Shown piece by piece: positions 55,817-64,000 of a stretch of DNA of 64,000 bases. Numbering within the stretch: position 1 is the stretch's first letter; each line of letters begins with the position of its first letter. The DNA comes from Pseudonocardia sp. ICBG1293 (GTDB lineage: Bacteria > Actinomycetota > Actinomycetes > Mycobacteriales > Pseudonocardiaceae): contig NZ_JAHLEL010000014.1 of assembly GCF_020131355.1 (NCBI RefSeq), positions 62,001-126,000 of the forward strand, written 5' to 3'. Position numbers and translations under genes: made by a program. Below the pieces are notes generated by a model. It worked only from the letters and a program-made list of their open reading frames with translations, did not search any database and had not been told where the DNA came from.

Positions 55817-56707
55817 ATGTCGTCGCCGTCCGCGCAGCCGGTGTCCCTGCCCGCCCGGCCGGTGGTCGGGGTCCTGCACCCCGGCGCGATGGGCGCCGCG
55901 CTCGGGTCGGCGCTCAAGGCCCGCGCGGGCGCGGTGATCTGGGCCGACGCCGGGCGCTCGCACGCCACCGCCAAGCGCGCCGAGCTGGCCGACCTGCAGG
56001 CGGTGCCGACCGTCGCCGACCTCGCCGCCCGGGCCGACGTGATCGTGTCGATCTGCCCGCCGCACGCCGCGCGCGAGGTGGCGGGCCTGGTGGGCGCCGG
56101 GCTGGCCGGGCGCACCGACCGCCCGCTCTACGTCGAGGCCAACGCGGTCGCCCCGGACACCGTCCGCGGCATCGCGACACTGCTCGGCGACCGCGCGACC
56201 GTCTGCGACGGCGCCGTCATCGGCCCGCCCGCCTGGACGGCGGGCACCACGACGCTGTGGCTGTCCGGGCCCGGGGCGGACACCGCCGTGACCCTGTTCG
56301 AGCCGGGCCCGTTCGACGCCCGGGTGCTCGGCACCGCCGGGACCGACCTGGGCGCCGCGAGCGGGCTGAAGGCCTGCTTCGCGCTGCAGAGCAAGGCCGC
56401 ACCCATGCTGTGGCTGGCGCTGGAGGAGGCCGCCGCGGCGTTCGGCGTCACCGGGGCCCTGCACGCCGAATTGGACCGGGCCGGGATCGACCACGCCGCC
56501 GCGCTGGCCCGCGCCCGGGAGCGGATGGCGGGAAAGGCGTGGCGCTGGGCGGGGGAGATGGACGAGGCGGCCGACGCGTTCGCCGCCGCCGGGGTGCCCG
56601 ACGGCTTCTCCCGCGCCGCCGCCGAGCTCTACCGGCGCGCCCTGCCGGCACGCCTCGTCGAGCACCCAGCGGCACGACGAGTCCGGTCTCCTCGGCGAGC
56701 GGGATGA
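55817..56707 (+). CDS. NAD(P)-dependent dehydrogenase with DUF1932 domain, chimeric C-terminus
   Basis: 296 residues. VVGVLHPGAMGAALGSALKA is the Rossmann motif of the 6-phosphogluconate/3-hydroxyisobutyrate dehydrogenase superfamily. The C-terminal helical half (ASGLKACFALQSKAAPMLWLALEEAAAAFGV) is DUF1932, whose substrates are unknown. After AAELYRRAL (about 56635) the frame runs into antisense sequence of the neighbouring EAL domain (PARLVEHPAARRVRSPRRAG) and stops at 56707. The natural stop has therefore been lost and about 20 foreign residues added. The core may still fold. GATCAT lies 6 nt before ATG 55817. Confidence 0.8.
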   Translation: MSSPSAQPVSLPARPVVGVLHPGAMGAALGSALKARAGAVIWADAGRSHATAKRAELADLQAVPTVADLAARADVIVSICPPHAAREVAGLVGAGLAGRTDRPLYVEANAVAPDTVRGIATLLGDRATVCDGAVIGPPAWTAGTTTLWLSGPGADTAVTLFEPGPFDARVLGTAGTDLGAASGLKACFALQSKAAPMLWLALEEAAAAFGVTGALHAELDRAGIDHAAALARARERMAGKAWRWAGEMDEAADAFAAAGVPDGFSRAAAELYRRALPARLVEHPAARRVRSPRRAG

Positions 56708-58235
56708 ACCGGTCCGGGCCGAGCAGCTGCCCGTCGGGGCGCTGCCAGCGGACCAGGGCCTCCACCCCGATCGTCTGCTCGTCGGCCAGGCGCACCAGCG
56801 GCTGGTAGACCACCACGAAGTCGTCGCGGCGCAGCGCCTCGGGCATCTGGGAGGAGAGCTCGAAGCGGGCGAGGTCGTCGCGGTGCCGGTCACGGTCGTA
56901 GAGCACGTAGCGGCCGCGCCCGGCCCGCTTGGCCGAGTACAGCGTGGTGTCGGCGGCGGCGAGGAGCTCGTCGGTGCCCAGCTCGCCGTCGTGGCGCACC
57001 ACGCCGACGCTGGCGGAGATGACGATGTCGCGGCCGTCGACGCGGACCGGCCTGCGTACCGTGCCCAGCGCCCGGGACGCGACCTCCTCCAGCTCGGCCC
57101 GGTCGGCGGACCGGGGGACCAGCACGACGAACTCGTCGCCGCCCATCTGCGCCACCAGGTGCCCGCCGGGTTCCAGGGCGGCCCGCAGCCGGTCGGCCAG
57201 CACCTGCAGCAGCCGGTCCCCGGCCTGGTGGCCCAGGGTGTCGTTGACGACCTTGAACCCGTCGAGGTCGAGATAGCAGACCCCGGGCCGGGCGTCCGGG
57301 GAGCCGTCCTCGATCGCGGCGTCGAGGCGTTCGAAGAACAGGGACCGGTTGGGCAGCCCGGTCAGCGGGTCGTGCGTCGCGTGGTGGGCCAGGTCCTCCT
57401 GCATCCGCAGCTGCTCGGTCACGTCGGTCACCACCGCGACGAGCAGCTCCTCACCGGTGCCGGGGGCGCCGAGCGTCGTGATCACCGTGTCGGTCCAGAG
57501 CGGCGCGCCGTCGCCGCGGCGGACCGGGCGTACCGTGCGCAGCCGGTCCAGCGAGCCGTCGAGCAGCCGCGGCCGCTCCGCCCACACCTCGGGTGCGTCC
57601 TGCGGGGACACCAGGTCGGCGACGTTCATCCCGAGCAGCTGCGCGGGGGTGTAGGCGAACATCGTCGCGACGGTCTCGTTGACCTCGACCATCCGGCCGT
57701 CCGGCTCGAAGATCACGATGCCGACGGCGGCGGAGTCGACGACGGTGCGCAGCCGCAGGTCCGAACGCCGGCGGGCGTCCTCGGCGGCCCGGCGGGCCTC
57801 CAGCGCGGCCCGGGTCACCTGCTCGTGCTCGTCGAGGACGAGACGGCGGGTGGCCTCGGTGAACCCGCGGGCGAACGCGGCCAGCACGGCCGCGATCCGC
57901 CGGACCCGGGCGGCGGTGTCGGCGGCGGGTTCCAGGTGCGCCCCCAGCAGCTCCATCCCGATCTCCATGCAGCCCGGGTGGTGGATCCGCGCCCGTACCA
58001 GGTCGCCGCCCGCGGTGGCCGGGACGGCCGGGTCGTAGGGGTCGGCGAGCGCGGCCTCGCGCAGCGCCGCGGTGACCCGGTCGACGACCGGGCGCAGCTC
58101 CGCCACCGGCTCCACCGAGCGCCGGGCCAGCTCCGAGGCCCCCGGCCCGGCCAGCGCCGCGGGCTCGGGGAGCGCGGCGGGGACGAGGGCCCGTCCGTGG
58201 TCGGCGCGAGCAGCGGCGACGTCGGCCTGCTGCAT
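56642..58235 (-). pseudogene. PAS-GGDEF-EAL cyclic-di-GMP protein, EAL domain truncated
   Basis: Start ATG 58235 (MQQADVAAARADHGRAL). A 150-residue N-terminal helical domain precedes a PAS domain (TVVDSAAVGIVIFEPDGRMVEVNETVATMF), a full GGDEF domain with intact VAQMGGDEFVVLV, and the first part of an EAL domain (YQPLVRL, GVEALVRWQRPDG, FIPLAEETGLVVPLG). At about 56668 the frame breaks: RWVLDEACRQ, expected next, is in another frame, as if 8 bp were deleted. At about 56642 homology ends altogether. The residual frame continues as nonsense to 56448. Catalytic EAL residues downstream are gone, so any activity would be diguanylate cyclase. The RxxD inhibitory site before GGDEF is not seen. TACGGT (58293-58288) is a likely -10. 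Confidence 0.82.
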
Positions 58236-58359
58236 CCACCGCCCCCGTTCGCTCCGGTGGGAGGGACTTCCCTCATGATCGAGGAACACCGTAACCGATC
58301 CGACCCCTCCGGTGGGGCCGACCGGGTTACGTCCGTACGCGCGGGACCGGCCGGACGGG

Positions 58360-60909
58360 TCAGACAGGCGACCCGTCGGTCACGTCCGTCACCCACATGA
58401 CGGCTTCGCCCGCCTCGTCGGAGGCGGCGAGGTCCACCTCGGCGGTGATCGCCCAGTCCCGGTCGCCCGCCGGGTCGCCGAGCACCTGGCGCACCAGCCA
58501 GCGGTCGGCCTCCTCCGTGAGGTCGAACAGCTCGGGGCCGCGGGCGTCGGGCCCGAAGCCGATCCGGTCGTGGAGTGCGAAGTACGGGGCCAGGGCGTCC
58601 CGCCAGCGGTCGGCGGTCCAGCCGGCGTCGGCGTCGAGGTCGCCCAGCTCCGCGTAGCGGCCCATGGCGGCGAGCTCGACCCGGCGGAACAGGGCGTTGC
58701 GCACCATGACCCGGAAGGCGCGGGCGTTGCCGGTGACCCCGGTCGGCGTGGCGACGGCGACCTCGGCCCCGGGCGGCAGCACCTCCCCGTCGGCGCCGGC
58801 CCCGGCGGCGAGCTTCTCCCACTCGTCGAGCAGCGAGGAGTCGGTCTGGCGGACCAGCTCGCCCAGCCATTCGACGAGGTCGGTGAGCTCCTCGGTGCGG
58901 GCGTGCTCGGGCACGGTCTGGCGCAGCGCCCGGTAGGCGTCGGCCAGATAGCGCAGGACCAGGCCCTCGGAGCGGGCGAGCTGGTAGTGCGAGACGTACT
59001 CGGTGAACGTCATGGCCCGCTCGCTCATGTCGCGCACCACCGACTTCGGCGACAGCACGGCGTCGGCGACCCACGGCGCGCCGCGGCGGTAGGTCTCCAG
59101 CGCCGCCTGCAGCATCTCCTCCAGGGGCTTGGGGTGGGTGACCTCCTCCAGGCGGGCCATCCGCTCCTCGTACTCGATCCCGTCGGCCTTCATCGCCGCG
59201 ATCGCCTCGCCGCGGGCCTTGTTCTGCTGGGCGGCGAGGATCTGGCGGGGGTCGTCGAGGGTCGACTCGATCACCGAGAGCACGTCGAGGGCGTAGGTCG
59301 GCGACTCCCGGTCGAGCAGCTCGAACACCGCCAGCGCGAACGGCGACAGCGGCTGGTTGAGGGCGAAGTCCAGCTGCAGCTCGTCGACCACCCGCGCCCG
59401 TGGACGGGCCGCCCCCTCCACGGTGTACTGCTCGACGACGCCGGAGGTGCGCAGTGCCCGGTAGATCGCGATCGCCCGCAGCATGTGCTTGAGCTGCCGC
59501 TTGCGGGGCTCGTGGTTGTCGGTGAGCAGGTGCTCCATCGCGGCGTAGGTGTCCCCGCCGCGCGAGACGACGTTGAGCAGCATCGCGTGGGTGACCTCGA
59601 AGTGGCTGGTCAGCGGCTCGGGGCGGGCCTGCTGGAGCTTCTCGAACGAGGTCTGCGACCAGCCCACGAACCCCTCGGGCGGCTGCTTGCGCGCGACCTT
59701 GCGGCGCTTCTTCGGGTCGTCGCCGGCCTTGGCCAGTGCCTTGGCGTTCTCGATGTCGTGCTCGGGGGCCTGTGCGACGACGGTGCCGACGGTGTCGTAC
59801 CCGGCCCGGCCGGCCCGGCCGGCGATCTGGTGGAACTCGCGGGCCTTGAGCGGGCGCACGCGGCGGCCGTCGTACTTGGACAGGGCGGTGAACAGCACCG
59901 TGCGGATGGGCACGTTGATGCCGACGCCGAGGGTGTCGGTGCCGCAGATGACCTTCAGCAGCCCGGCCTGGGCGAGGGTCTCCACCAGCCGTCGGTAGCG
60001 GGGGAGCATGCCGGCGTGGTGCACGCCGATGCCGTGCCGGACCAGCCGGGACAGGGTGCGGCCGAACCCGGAGGTGAACCGGAACGCCCCGATCGTCTCG
60101 GCGATCGCGGCCTTGTCCTCCTTGGAGGTGACGTTGACGCTCATCAGCGCCTGCGCCCGCTCGACGGCGGCCTGCTGGGTGAAGTGCACGACGTAGACCG
60201 GGGCCTCGCGGGTGGCCAGCAGCTCGGTGATCGTCTCGTGCAGCGGCTCGACGACGTAGCGGAAGTGCAGCGGGACCGGCCGCTGGACCGAAGTGATCTC
60301 GGCGGTCTCCCGGCCGGTGCGCCGGGTCAGGTCCTCGGCGAAGAAGGACGTGTCACCCAGGGTGGCGCTCATCAGCAGGAACTGCGCCTGCCCCAGCTCG
60401 ACGATCGGCACCTGCCAGGCCCAGCCGCGTGACGGGTCGGCGTAGAAGTGGAACTCGTCCATGATCACCGAGCCGACGTCGGCCCCCGGTCCCTCGCGCA
60501 GCGCGAGGTTGGCCAGGATCTCCGCGGTGCAGCAGATGATCGGCGCCTTCTCGTTGACCGCGGCGTCGCCGGTGAGCATGCCGACCTTGTCCGCGCCGAA
60601 CACCTCGCACAGCGCGAAGAACTTCTCGCTGACCAGGGCCTTGATCGGCGCGGTGTAGACGCTGCGCTCCCCGCGGGCCAGCGCCGCGGCGTGCGCCCCG
60701 ATCGCGACCAGCGACTTCCCTGAGCCGGTCGGCGTCGAGAGGATCACGTTGGCACCGGTGACCAGCTCGAGCATCGCCTCCTCCTGCGCCGGGTAGAGCG
60801 ACAGGCCGCGCTCGTCGAACGCCCACTCGGCGAAGGTGTCCACCAGGTCGGCGGGATCCGGGGGGTTCGCGGGGTCGGAGGTGCGGGGCAGCCGGTCGGT
60901 GAGCGTCAT
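58360..60909 (-). CDS. DEAD/DEAH-box RNA helicase with DUF3516 domain
   Basis: 849 residues. Helicase motifs: Q-like LYPAQEEAMLELV, Walker A ILSTPTGSGKSLVA, Walker B SVIMDEFHFY (DEFH box), motif III LMSATLGD, motif VI HQIAGRAGRAG. The C-terminal 350 residues are DUF3516 (SWSQTSFEKLQQARPEPLTSHFEVTHAML onward), typical of Ski2/Mtr4-like actinobacterial helicases thought to act on RNA. ATG 60909 starts at the edge of a 94-nt gap to the divergent pseudo-ligase gene. The chain appears complete. Confidence 0.9.
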   Translation of the reverse strand: MTLTDRLPRTSDPANPPDPADLVDTFAEWAFDERGLSLYPAQEEAMLELVTGANVILSTPTGSGKSLVAIGAHAAALARGERSVYTAPIKALVSEKFFALCEVFGADKVGMLTGDAAVNEKAPIICCTAEILANLALREGPGADVGSVIMDEFHFYADPSRGWAWQVPIVELGQAQFLLMSATLGDTSFFAEDLTRRTGRETAEITSVQRPVPLHFRYVVEPLHETITELLATREAPVYVVHFTQQAAVERAQALMSVNVTSKEDKAAIAETIGAFRFTSGFGRTLSRLVRHGIGVHHAGMLPRYRRLVETLAQAGLLKVICGTDTLGVGINVPIRTVLFTALSKYDGRRVRPLKAREFHQIAGRAGRAGYDTVGTVVAQAPEHDIENAKALAKAGDDPKKRRKVARKQPPEGFVGWSQTSFEKLQQARPEPLTSHFEVTHAMLLNVVSRGGDTYAAMEHLLTDNHEPRKRQLKHMLRAIAIYRALRTSGVVEQYTVEGAARPRARVVDELQLDFALNQPLSPFALAVFELLDRESPTYALDVLSVIESTLDDPRQILAAQQNKARGEAIAAMKADGIEYEERMARLEEVTHPKPLEEMLQAALETYRRGAPWVADAVLSPKSVVRDMSERAMTFTEYVSHYQLARSEGLVLRYLADAYRALRQTVPEHARTEELTDLVEWLGELVRQTDSSLLDEWEKLAAGAGADGEVLPPGAEVAVATPTGVTGNARAFRVMVRNALFRRVELAAMGRYAELGDLDADAGWTADRWRDALAPYFALHDRIGFGPDARGPELFDLTEEADRWLVRQVLGDPAGDRDWAITAEVDLAASDEAGEAVMWVTDVTDGSPV

Positions 60910-60990
60910 GATGGGACCGATCGTCGCAGACACCCCCGGCACCGGGCGCCGCAGCGCCGAGGTGGCGCCCGCACTCGCCCGTGCGGGGGA

Positions 60991-60996
60991 TAGCGT
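60991..60996 (+). promoter_or_regulatory. -10 hexamer of a leaderless promoter
   Basis: TAGCGT ends 7 nt before GTG 61004. This fixes the start of the pseudo-ligase gene; the same hexamer and spacing occur at 63047. Confidence 0.5.
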
Positions 60997-61003
60997 GGAT
61001 GCC

Positions 61004-62986
61004 GTGGTGGGGGGCGGTGCGACGCACGGCGCCGGGCGGGTGGGCGCCGCGGGGTCTGCTGCGCCCATGCCCGAGCTCGTCCCGCCGATGCTGCCCGCCG
61101 CCGGGGAGCTGACCGACGCGGGCGACCCGGACCGCTGGGCGGTCGAGTTCGCGTGGGAGGGGCACCGTTGCGTGGCCTACGCCCGGCCGGGCCGGGTCCG
61201 GCTGCTGTCGTCCACCGCGCGCAGCGTGACCGGCTCCTTCCCCGAGCTGGCGGTGCTCGGTGAGCAGGCCCCGGCGGGTGGGATGGTGCTCGACGGCACC
61301 GTCGTCGCCCTCGACGAGGCGGGCCGTCCGTCGCGCGGGCCGCTGCTGCGCCGTACCGCGACGGTGTCGCCGGACGCGGCGCTGCGGGCCGAGGTGCCGG
61401 TCGGCTACGTCGTCACCGACCTGCTGTGGTGCGACGGCCGCCGGACCCTGGAGCTGCCCTACCGGCGGCGCCGCGCGGAGCTGGAGGCCCTCGACCTGGC
61501 CGGGCCGAAGATCCTCGTCCCCCCGTCGTTCGGGCTGGACGAGGCCGATCTCGTGGTCCGCACGGCCGAGCGCTACGGCCTCGACGGGCTGCACCTCAAG
61601 CGTCTGGACCTGCCCTACCAGCCCGGGCGACGCACCCGGAACTGGCTGCGGGTGCCGCTGCGCAGGCACCGGCAGGTGCTGGTCGCGGGATGGGTGCCCG
61701 CCGGGGGCCCCGGCGGCGGCCGGGACCGGATCGGGGCGGTGCTGCTGGCGCTGCCCGAGCCCGACGGGATCCGCTACGTGGGCCGGGTCGGGATCGGTGC
61801 GGCCGACGTCGACGCCCGCACCGTCGTGCGCGTCCCCGCCACCGGGTCCGCTCCGCTCGGGGTGCCCGACGGGATCGGCGCCGACGCCCGCTGGCTGGCC
61901 CCGGGGCTGGTCGCGGCGGTCGAGCACCGGGGCCGGACCGCCGCGGGGCGGCTCGCACTGCCGTCCTGGCGGGGGCTGGTGGTGCCCGCCGACCACGACG
62001 AGGAGCTGGCCGCGGCCGTCGAGGCGGCGCGCCGGGCGGCGTCGGCGGCCCGCCCGACCGTCGCGCTGCGCCGCCCCGGGACGCCCCCGGCCGGCCGCGC
62101 GACCGGCCCGGCGCCCGACCCCGGCCCGGACACGGTGGTGCTGCCCCGCGCCGGTGGCGTGGCGGCGCCCGGCGCCCGGCCCGCGCCCGGCGACGAGCAG
62201 GCCGCGCCGGGCACCCGGGGCGCCGGATCCGCGGGCGGCCCGGACCGCGACCGGTCCGTCCGCGGCGCCGCCCCGGACACCGCCGCCCCGGACACCGCCG
62301 CCCCGGACACCGCCGCCCCGGACACCGCCGCCCGGGGCACCGCCGCCCCGGACACCGCCGTTCCGGCCCGGCCCGGCGCGCACCGCGCACCGGCACCCGA
62401 CGAGACCACCCGCATCCGGGTCCGCGACGCCGTCCCGCCCGCGCCGGGCGCACCACCGGCGGCGCCCGCCGCCCCGGACGGCCCCTGGCACGGTCCGCTG
62501 TCGCGGCGGCTGGAGCAGCACTTCGTCTACAACACCCTGAACACGATCGCCTCGCTGGTGCGCACCGACCCGCCCCGGGCGCGGGAGCTGCTGCTCGGCT
62601 TCGCCGACCTGTCCCGGGCCGCGGACCGGGCGGGGGAGCCGTCCATCCGGCTCGAGGAGGAGCTCGCCGCCGTGCGGGCGTACCTGCAGATCGAGCGGAC
62701 CCGCTTCGGTGCCCGGCTGTCCACCGAGCTCGACGACCCCTCCGCCGCCGGGGTGGACCCGGCCTCGGCGGTCCCACCGCTCTCGGTGCTCGCCGCGGTC
62801 CGGCGCGGGGTGCAGGAGGAGATCGAGCCGCACACCGCGGGCGGGGCGGTGCACGTGCGGCTGGACCCGCAGGCGCCGGACGGGCCCGTCGCCCGGGTCG
62901 AGGCCCGTCCGGCGGCCCCGGCGGGGTCGCCCGCCCGTGCCCCGCTCGTCCTGCTGGTCCTGCCGCTGGGCGCGCCCGTCGTGTGA
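61004..62986 (+). CDS. Pseudo-DNA-ligase fused to a degenerate LytS/YehU-type histidine-kinase domain
   Basis: 660 residues from GTG 61004. Residues about 22-360 align with the adenylation and OB domains of LigC/LigD-type ATP-dependent DNA ligases: [66 protein letters not shown]. The nucleotidyl Lys of motif I (KWDG in the family) is Ala50 (AWEG), so it should not form ligase-AMP. Residues about 365-490 are a disordered Pro/Ala/Asp linker with 15-bp DNA repeats. Residues about 495-570 match the His_kinase (PF06580) region: [40 protein letters not shown], with His506. The following ATPase remnant ([14 protein letters not shown]) lacks the N-box Glu and Asn. Both halves look like non-catalytic scaffolds. 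Divergent from the helicase. Confidence 0.8.
   Translation: MVGGGATHGAGRVGAAGSAAPMPELVPPMLPAAGELTDAGDPDRWAVEFAWEGHRCVAYARPGRVRLLSSTARSVTGSFPELAVLGEQAPAGGMVLDGTVVALDEAGRPSRGPLLRRTATVSPDAALRAEVPVGYVVTDLLWCDGRRTLELPYRRRRAELEALDLAGPKILVPPSFGLDEADLVVRTAERYGLDGLHLKRLDLPYQPGRRTRNWLRVPLRRHRQVLVAGWVPAGGPGGGRDRIGAVLLALPEPDGIRYVGRVGIGAADVDARTVVRVPATGSAPLGVPDGIGADARWLAPGLVAAVEHRGRTAAGRLALPSWRGLVVPADHDEELAAAVEAARRAASAARPTVALRRPGTPPAGRATGPAPDPGPDTVVLPRAGGVAAPGARPAPGDEQAAPGTRGAGSAGGPDRDRSVRGAAPDTAAPDTAAPDTAAPDTAARGTAAPDTAVPARPGAHRAPAPDETTRIRVRDAVPPAPGAPPAAPAAPDGPWHGPLSRRLEQHFVYNTLNTIASLVRTDPPRARELLLGFADLSRAADRAGEPSIRLEEELAAVRAYLQIERTRFGARLSTELDDPSAAGVDPASAVPPLSVLAAVRRGVQEEIEPHTAGGAVHVRLDPQAPDGPVARVEARPAAPAGSPARAPLVLLVLPLGAPVV
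62267..62356. repeat. Six tandem 15-bp repeats in the pseudo-ligase linker
   Basis: The unit GCCGCCCCGGACACC occurs at 62267, 62282, 62297, 62312, 62327 (variant) and 62342. It encodes AAPDT units in the linker between the two pseudo-enzyme domains. Confidence 0.85.
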
Positions 62987-63046
62987 CGCGTGTCGGCCCC
63001 GGAGTGGCGTGCACCGCCCGGAGCGACGGACCTTCATCGATCCGGA

Positions 63047-63052
63047 TAGCGT
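63047..63052 (+). promoter_or_regulatory. -10 hexamer of a leaderless promoter
   Basis: TAGCGT ends 7 nt before ATG 63060, the start of the beta-phosphoglucomutase gene; identical in sequence and spacing to the site at 60991. Confidence 0.5.
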
Positions 63053-63059
63053 GCGCGCC

Positions 63060-63794
63060 ATGCTGGGGCTGCCCGAGGGCACACGCGCGTGCCTGTTCGA
63101 CCTGGACGGCGTACTCACCGACACCGCGAGCGTCCACGCTGCGGCGTGGAAGCAGATGTTCGACGAGTACCTACGGACCCGCGACGGTGACGGCTTCCGC
63201 CCGTTCGACGTCGCGGCCGACTACGGCCCGTACGTGGACGGCAAGCCCCGTCTGGAGGGGACCCGCAGCTTCCTCGCCTCGCGCGGGATCGAGCTGCCCG
63301 AGGGCAGCCCGGACGACGCCGCGGACACCGAGTCCCTCTGGGGGCTCTCCACCCGCAAGAACGACCTCGTGCAGGAGCACATCCGCACCGACGGCGTGGA
63401 GGTCTACCCGGGCTCGCGCCGCTACCTGGAGGCGGTGAAGGACGCCGGGCTGGCCACGGCCGTCGTGTCCTCCAGCGCCAACGCCGAGCAGATCCTGCGG
63501 GTCACCGGGCTGGACGCCTTCATCGACCACCGGGTCGACGGCGTCACCGCCCGGGAGCGCGGCCTGCCCGGCAAGCCCGCCCCCGACACCTTCCTCACCG
63601 CCGCGGCCGACCTCGGGGTCGACCGGTCCGCCGCGGTCGTGTTCGAGGACGCGCTGGCCGGCGTGCAGGCCGGCCACGCCGGGGACTTCGGCGCCGTGGT
63701 CGGCATCGACCGTCTCGACCAGGCCGCCGCGCTGCGTGAGCACGGCGCGGACGTCGTCGTCACCGATCTCGCCGACCTGCTGGAGCGTTCGTGA
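63060..63794 (+). CDS. HAD-family hydrolase, beta-phosphoglucomutase type
   Basis: 244 residues. [29 protein letters not shown] holds the phospho-Asp and the second Asp (DLDGV). [19 protein letters not shown] is motif [19 protein letters not shown] motif III and [18 protein letters not shown] motif IV. It would convert beta-glucose-1-phosphate to glucose-6-phosphate. Its stop overlaps the GTG of the GH65 gene (GTGA), and the pairing supports the assignment. The 30-residue cap insertion ([18 protein letters not shown]) is longer than in lactococcal PGM and seen in actinobacterial relatives. Longer in-frame readings are shadows of the pseudo-ligase. Confidence 0.9.
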   Translation: MLGLPEGTRACLFDLDGVLTDTASVHAAAWKQMFDEYLRTRDGDGFRPFDVAADYGPYVDGKPRLEGTRSFLASRGIELPEGSPDDAADTESLWGLSTRKNDLVQEHIRTDGVEVYPGSRRYLEAVKDAGLATAVVSSSANAEQILRVTGLDAFIDHRVDGVTARERGLPGKPAPDTFLTAAADLGVDRSAAVVFEDALAGVQAGHAGDFGAVVGIDRLDQAAALREHGADVVVTDLADLLERS

Positions 63795-64000
63795 AGCCCG
63801 AGCACCTGCCCACCTTCACCGTCGAGCCGTGGGTGATCCGCGAACCGCGCCTCGACCTGGACGCGATGGGGCAGACCGAGTCGGTGTTCGCGCTGTCCAA
63901 CGGCCACATCGGGCTGCGGGGCAACCTCGACGAGGGCGAGCCGCACGTGCTGCCCGGCACCTACCTGAACTCGTTCTACGAGGTCCGCCCGCTGCCCTAC
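63791..64000 (+). CDS. Glycoside hydrolase family 65 phosphorylase (5' end only)
   Basis: The first 70 residues are inside the window: [23 protein letters not shown] then [23 protein letters not shown] and [15 protein letters not shown]. This is the N-terminal domain start of GH65 maltose/trehalose/kojibiose phosphorylases. The enzyme would phosphorolyse an alpha-glucoside to beta-glucose-1-phosphate, which the upstream mutase processes. Which disaccharide cannot be told from this fragment. The start GTG 63791 is coupled to the mutase stop. Confidence 0.88.
   Translation, partial: MKPEHLPTFTVEPWVIREPRLDLDAMGQTESVFALSNGHIGLRGNLDEGEPHVLPGTYLNSFYEVRPLPY

Noticed and set aside
56448..56641. C-terminal 60 residues of the GGDEF-EAL open frame as real protein
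   Set aside because: The sequence is Arg/Pro-rich, antisense to the DUF1932 dehydrogenase and unrelated to any EAL domain.
62267..62356. CRISPR-like tandem repeat
   Set aside because: The 15-bp units are contiguous without spacers and are in frame in the pseudo-ligase linker.

Overview
The window is very GC-rich DNA with almost no intergenic space, GTG starts as common as ATG, and many GTGA or ATGA stop/start overlaps. Gene content (polyphosphate glucokinase, deazaflavin-type oxidoreductases, cytochrome bd with CydDC, MutA/MutB/MeaB, a Pls/PosA-type synthetase, many SDR and TetR proteins) points to a high-GC actinobacterium. A member of the Pseudonocardiaceae is my best guess, from general resemblance and not from a marker gene.

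Layout. 1-8.4 kb: an XRE-TetR fusion regulator divergent from a mannitol-type dehydrogenase, then a RibD-like reductase, a TetR regulator, a pgm-ppgK operon, a cytoplasmic BtuF-like protein and an AbrB-type membrane protein. 8.5-11.3 kb: a pile-up of three IS5-like units (a 121-bp MITE and two full IS elements), separated only by TAA triplets. 11.4-20.7 kb: an acyl-CoA synthetase, a luciferase-like protein, a deazaflavin-type reductase, a coiled-coil protein, a PEBP-like protein, a CPA1 antiporter, a cytochrome P450 and a FecCD/ATPase iron-type importer. The importer's binding-protein gene is broken twice: by a frameshift and by an IS481-family element with a 15-bp target duplication. 23.9-29 kb: two SDRs, a siderophore-binding lipoprotein under an IdeR-like box, a methyltransferase and a glycosidase-like lipoprotein. 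29-35.3 kb: cydABDC, with two tandem operator-like palindromes upstream. 35.4-44.1 kb: a four-gene operon led by a 1613-residue Pls/PosA-type single-module synthetase, the most obvious specialised-metabolite locus. 44.3-47.2 kb: a hydrolase, an FAD reductase with a molybdopterin oxidoreductase, and a DUF3237 protein. 47.5-53.9 kb: mutA-mutB-meaB and a VanZ/RDD protein. 53.9-58.3 kb: an aldolase, a second frameshifted siderophore-binding protein under an IdeR-like box, and two convergent genes (DUF1932 dehydrogenase and GGDEF-EAL) that have lost their 3' ends into each other. 58.4-64 kb: a DUF3516 helicase, a remarkable pseudo-DNA-ligase/LytS-like fusion, beta-phosphoglucomutase and the start of a GH65 phosphorylase.

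How the parts fit. Pgm, PpgK, beta-phosphoglucomutase and GH65 form a glucose-phosphate network: phosphorolysis of an alpha-glucoside gives beta-glucose-1-phosphate, while PpgK and Pgm handle glucose and alpha-glucose-1-phosphate. Iron-uptake genes recur but are decaying: two of the three siderophore-type binding proteins are frameshifted, so either scavenging is being lost or the assembly carries single-base indels. Many genes appear leaderless, with a TANNNT hexamer 6-8 nt before the start codon. The two observations I rate highest are the double pseudoenzyme at 61.0-63.0 kb and the Pls/PosA operon at 35.4-44.1 kb.
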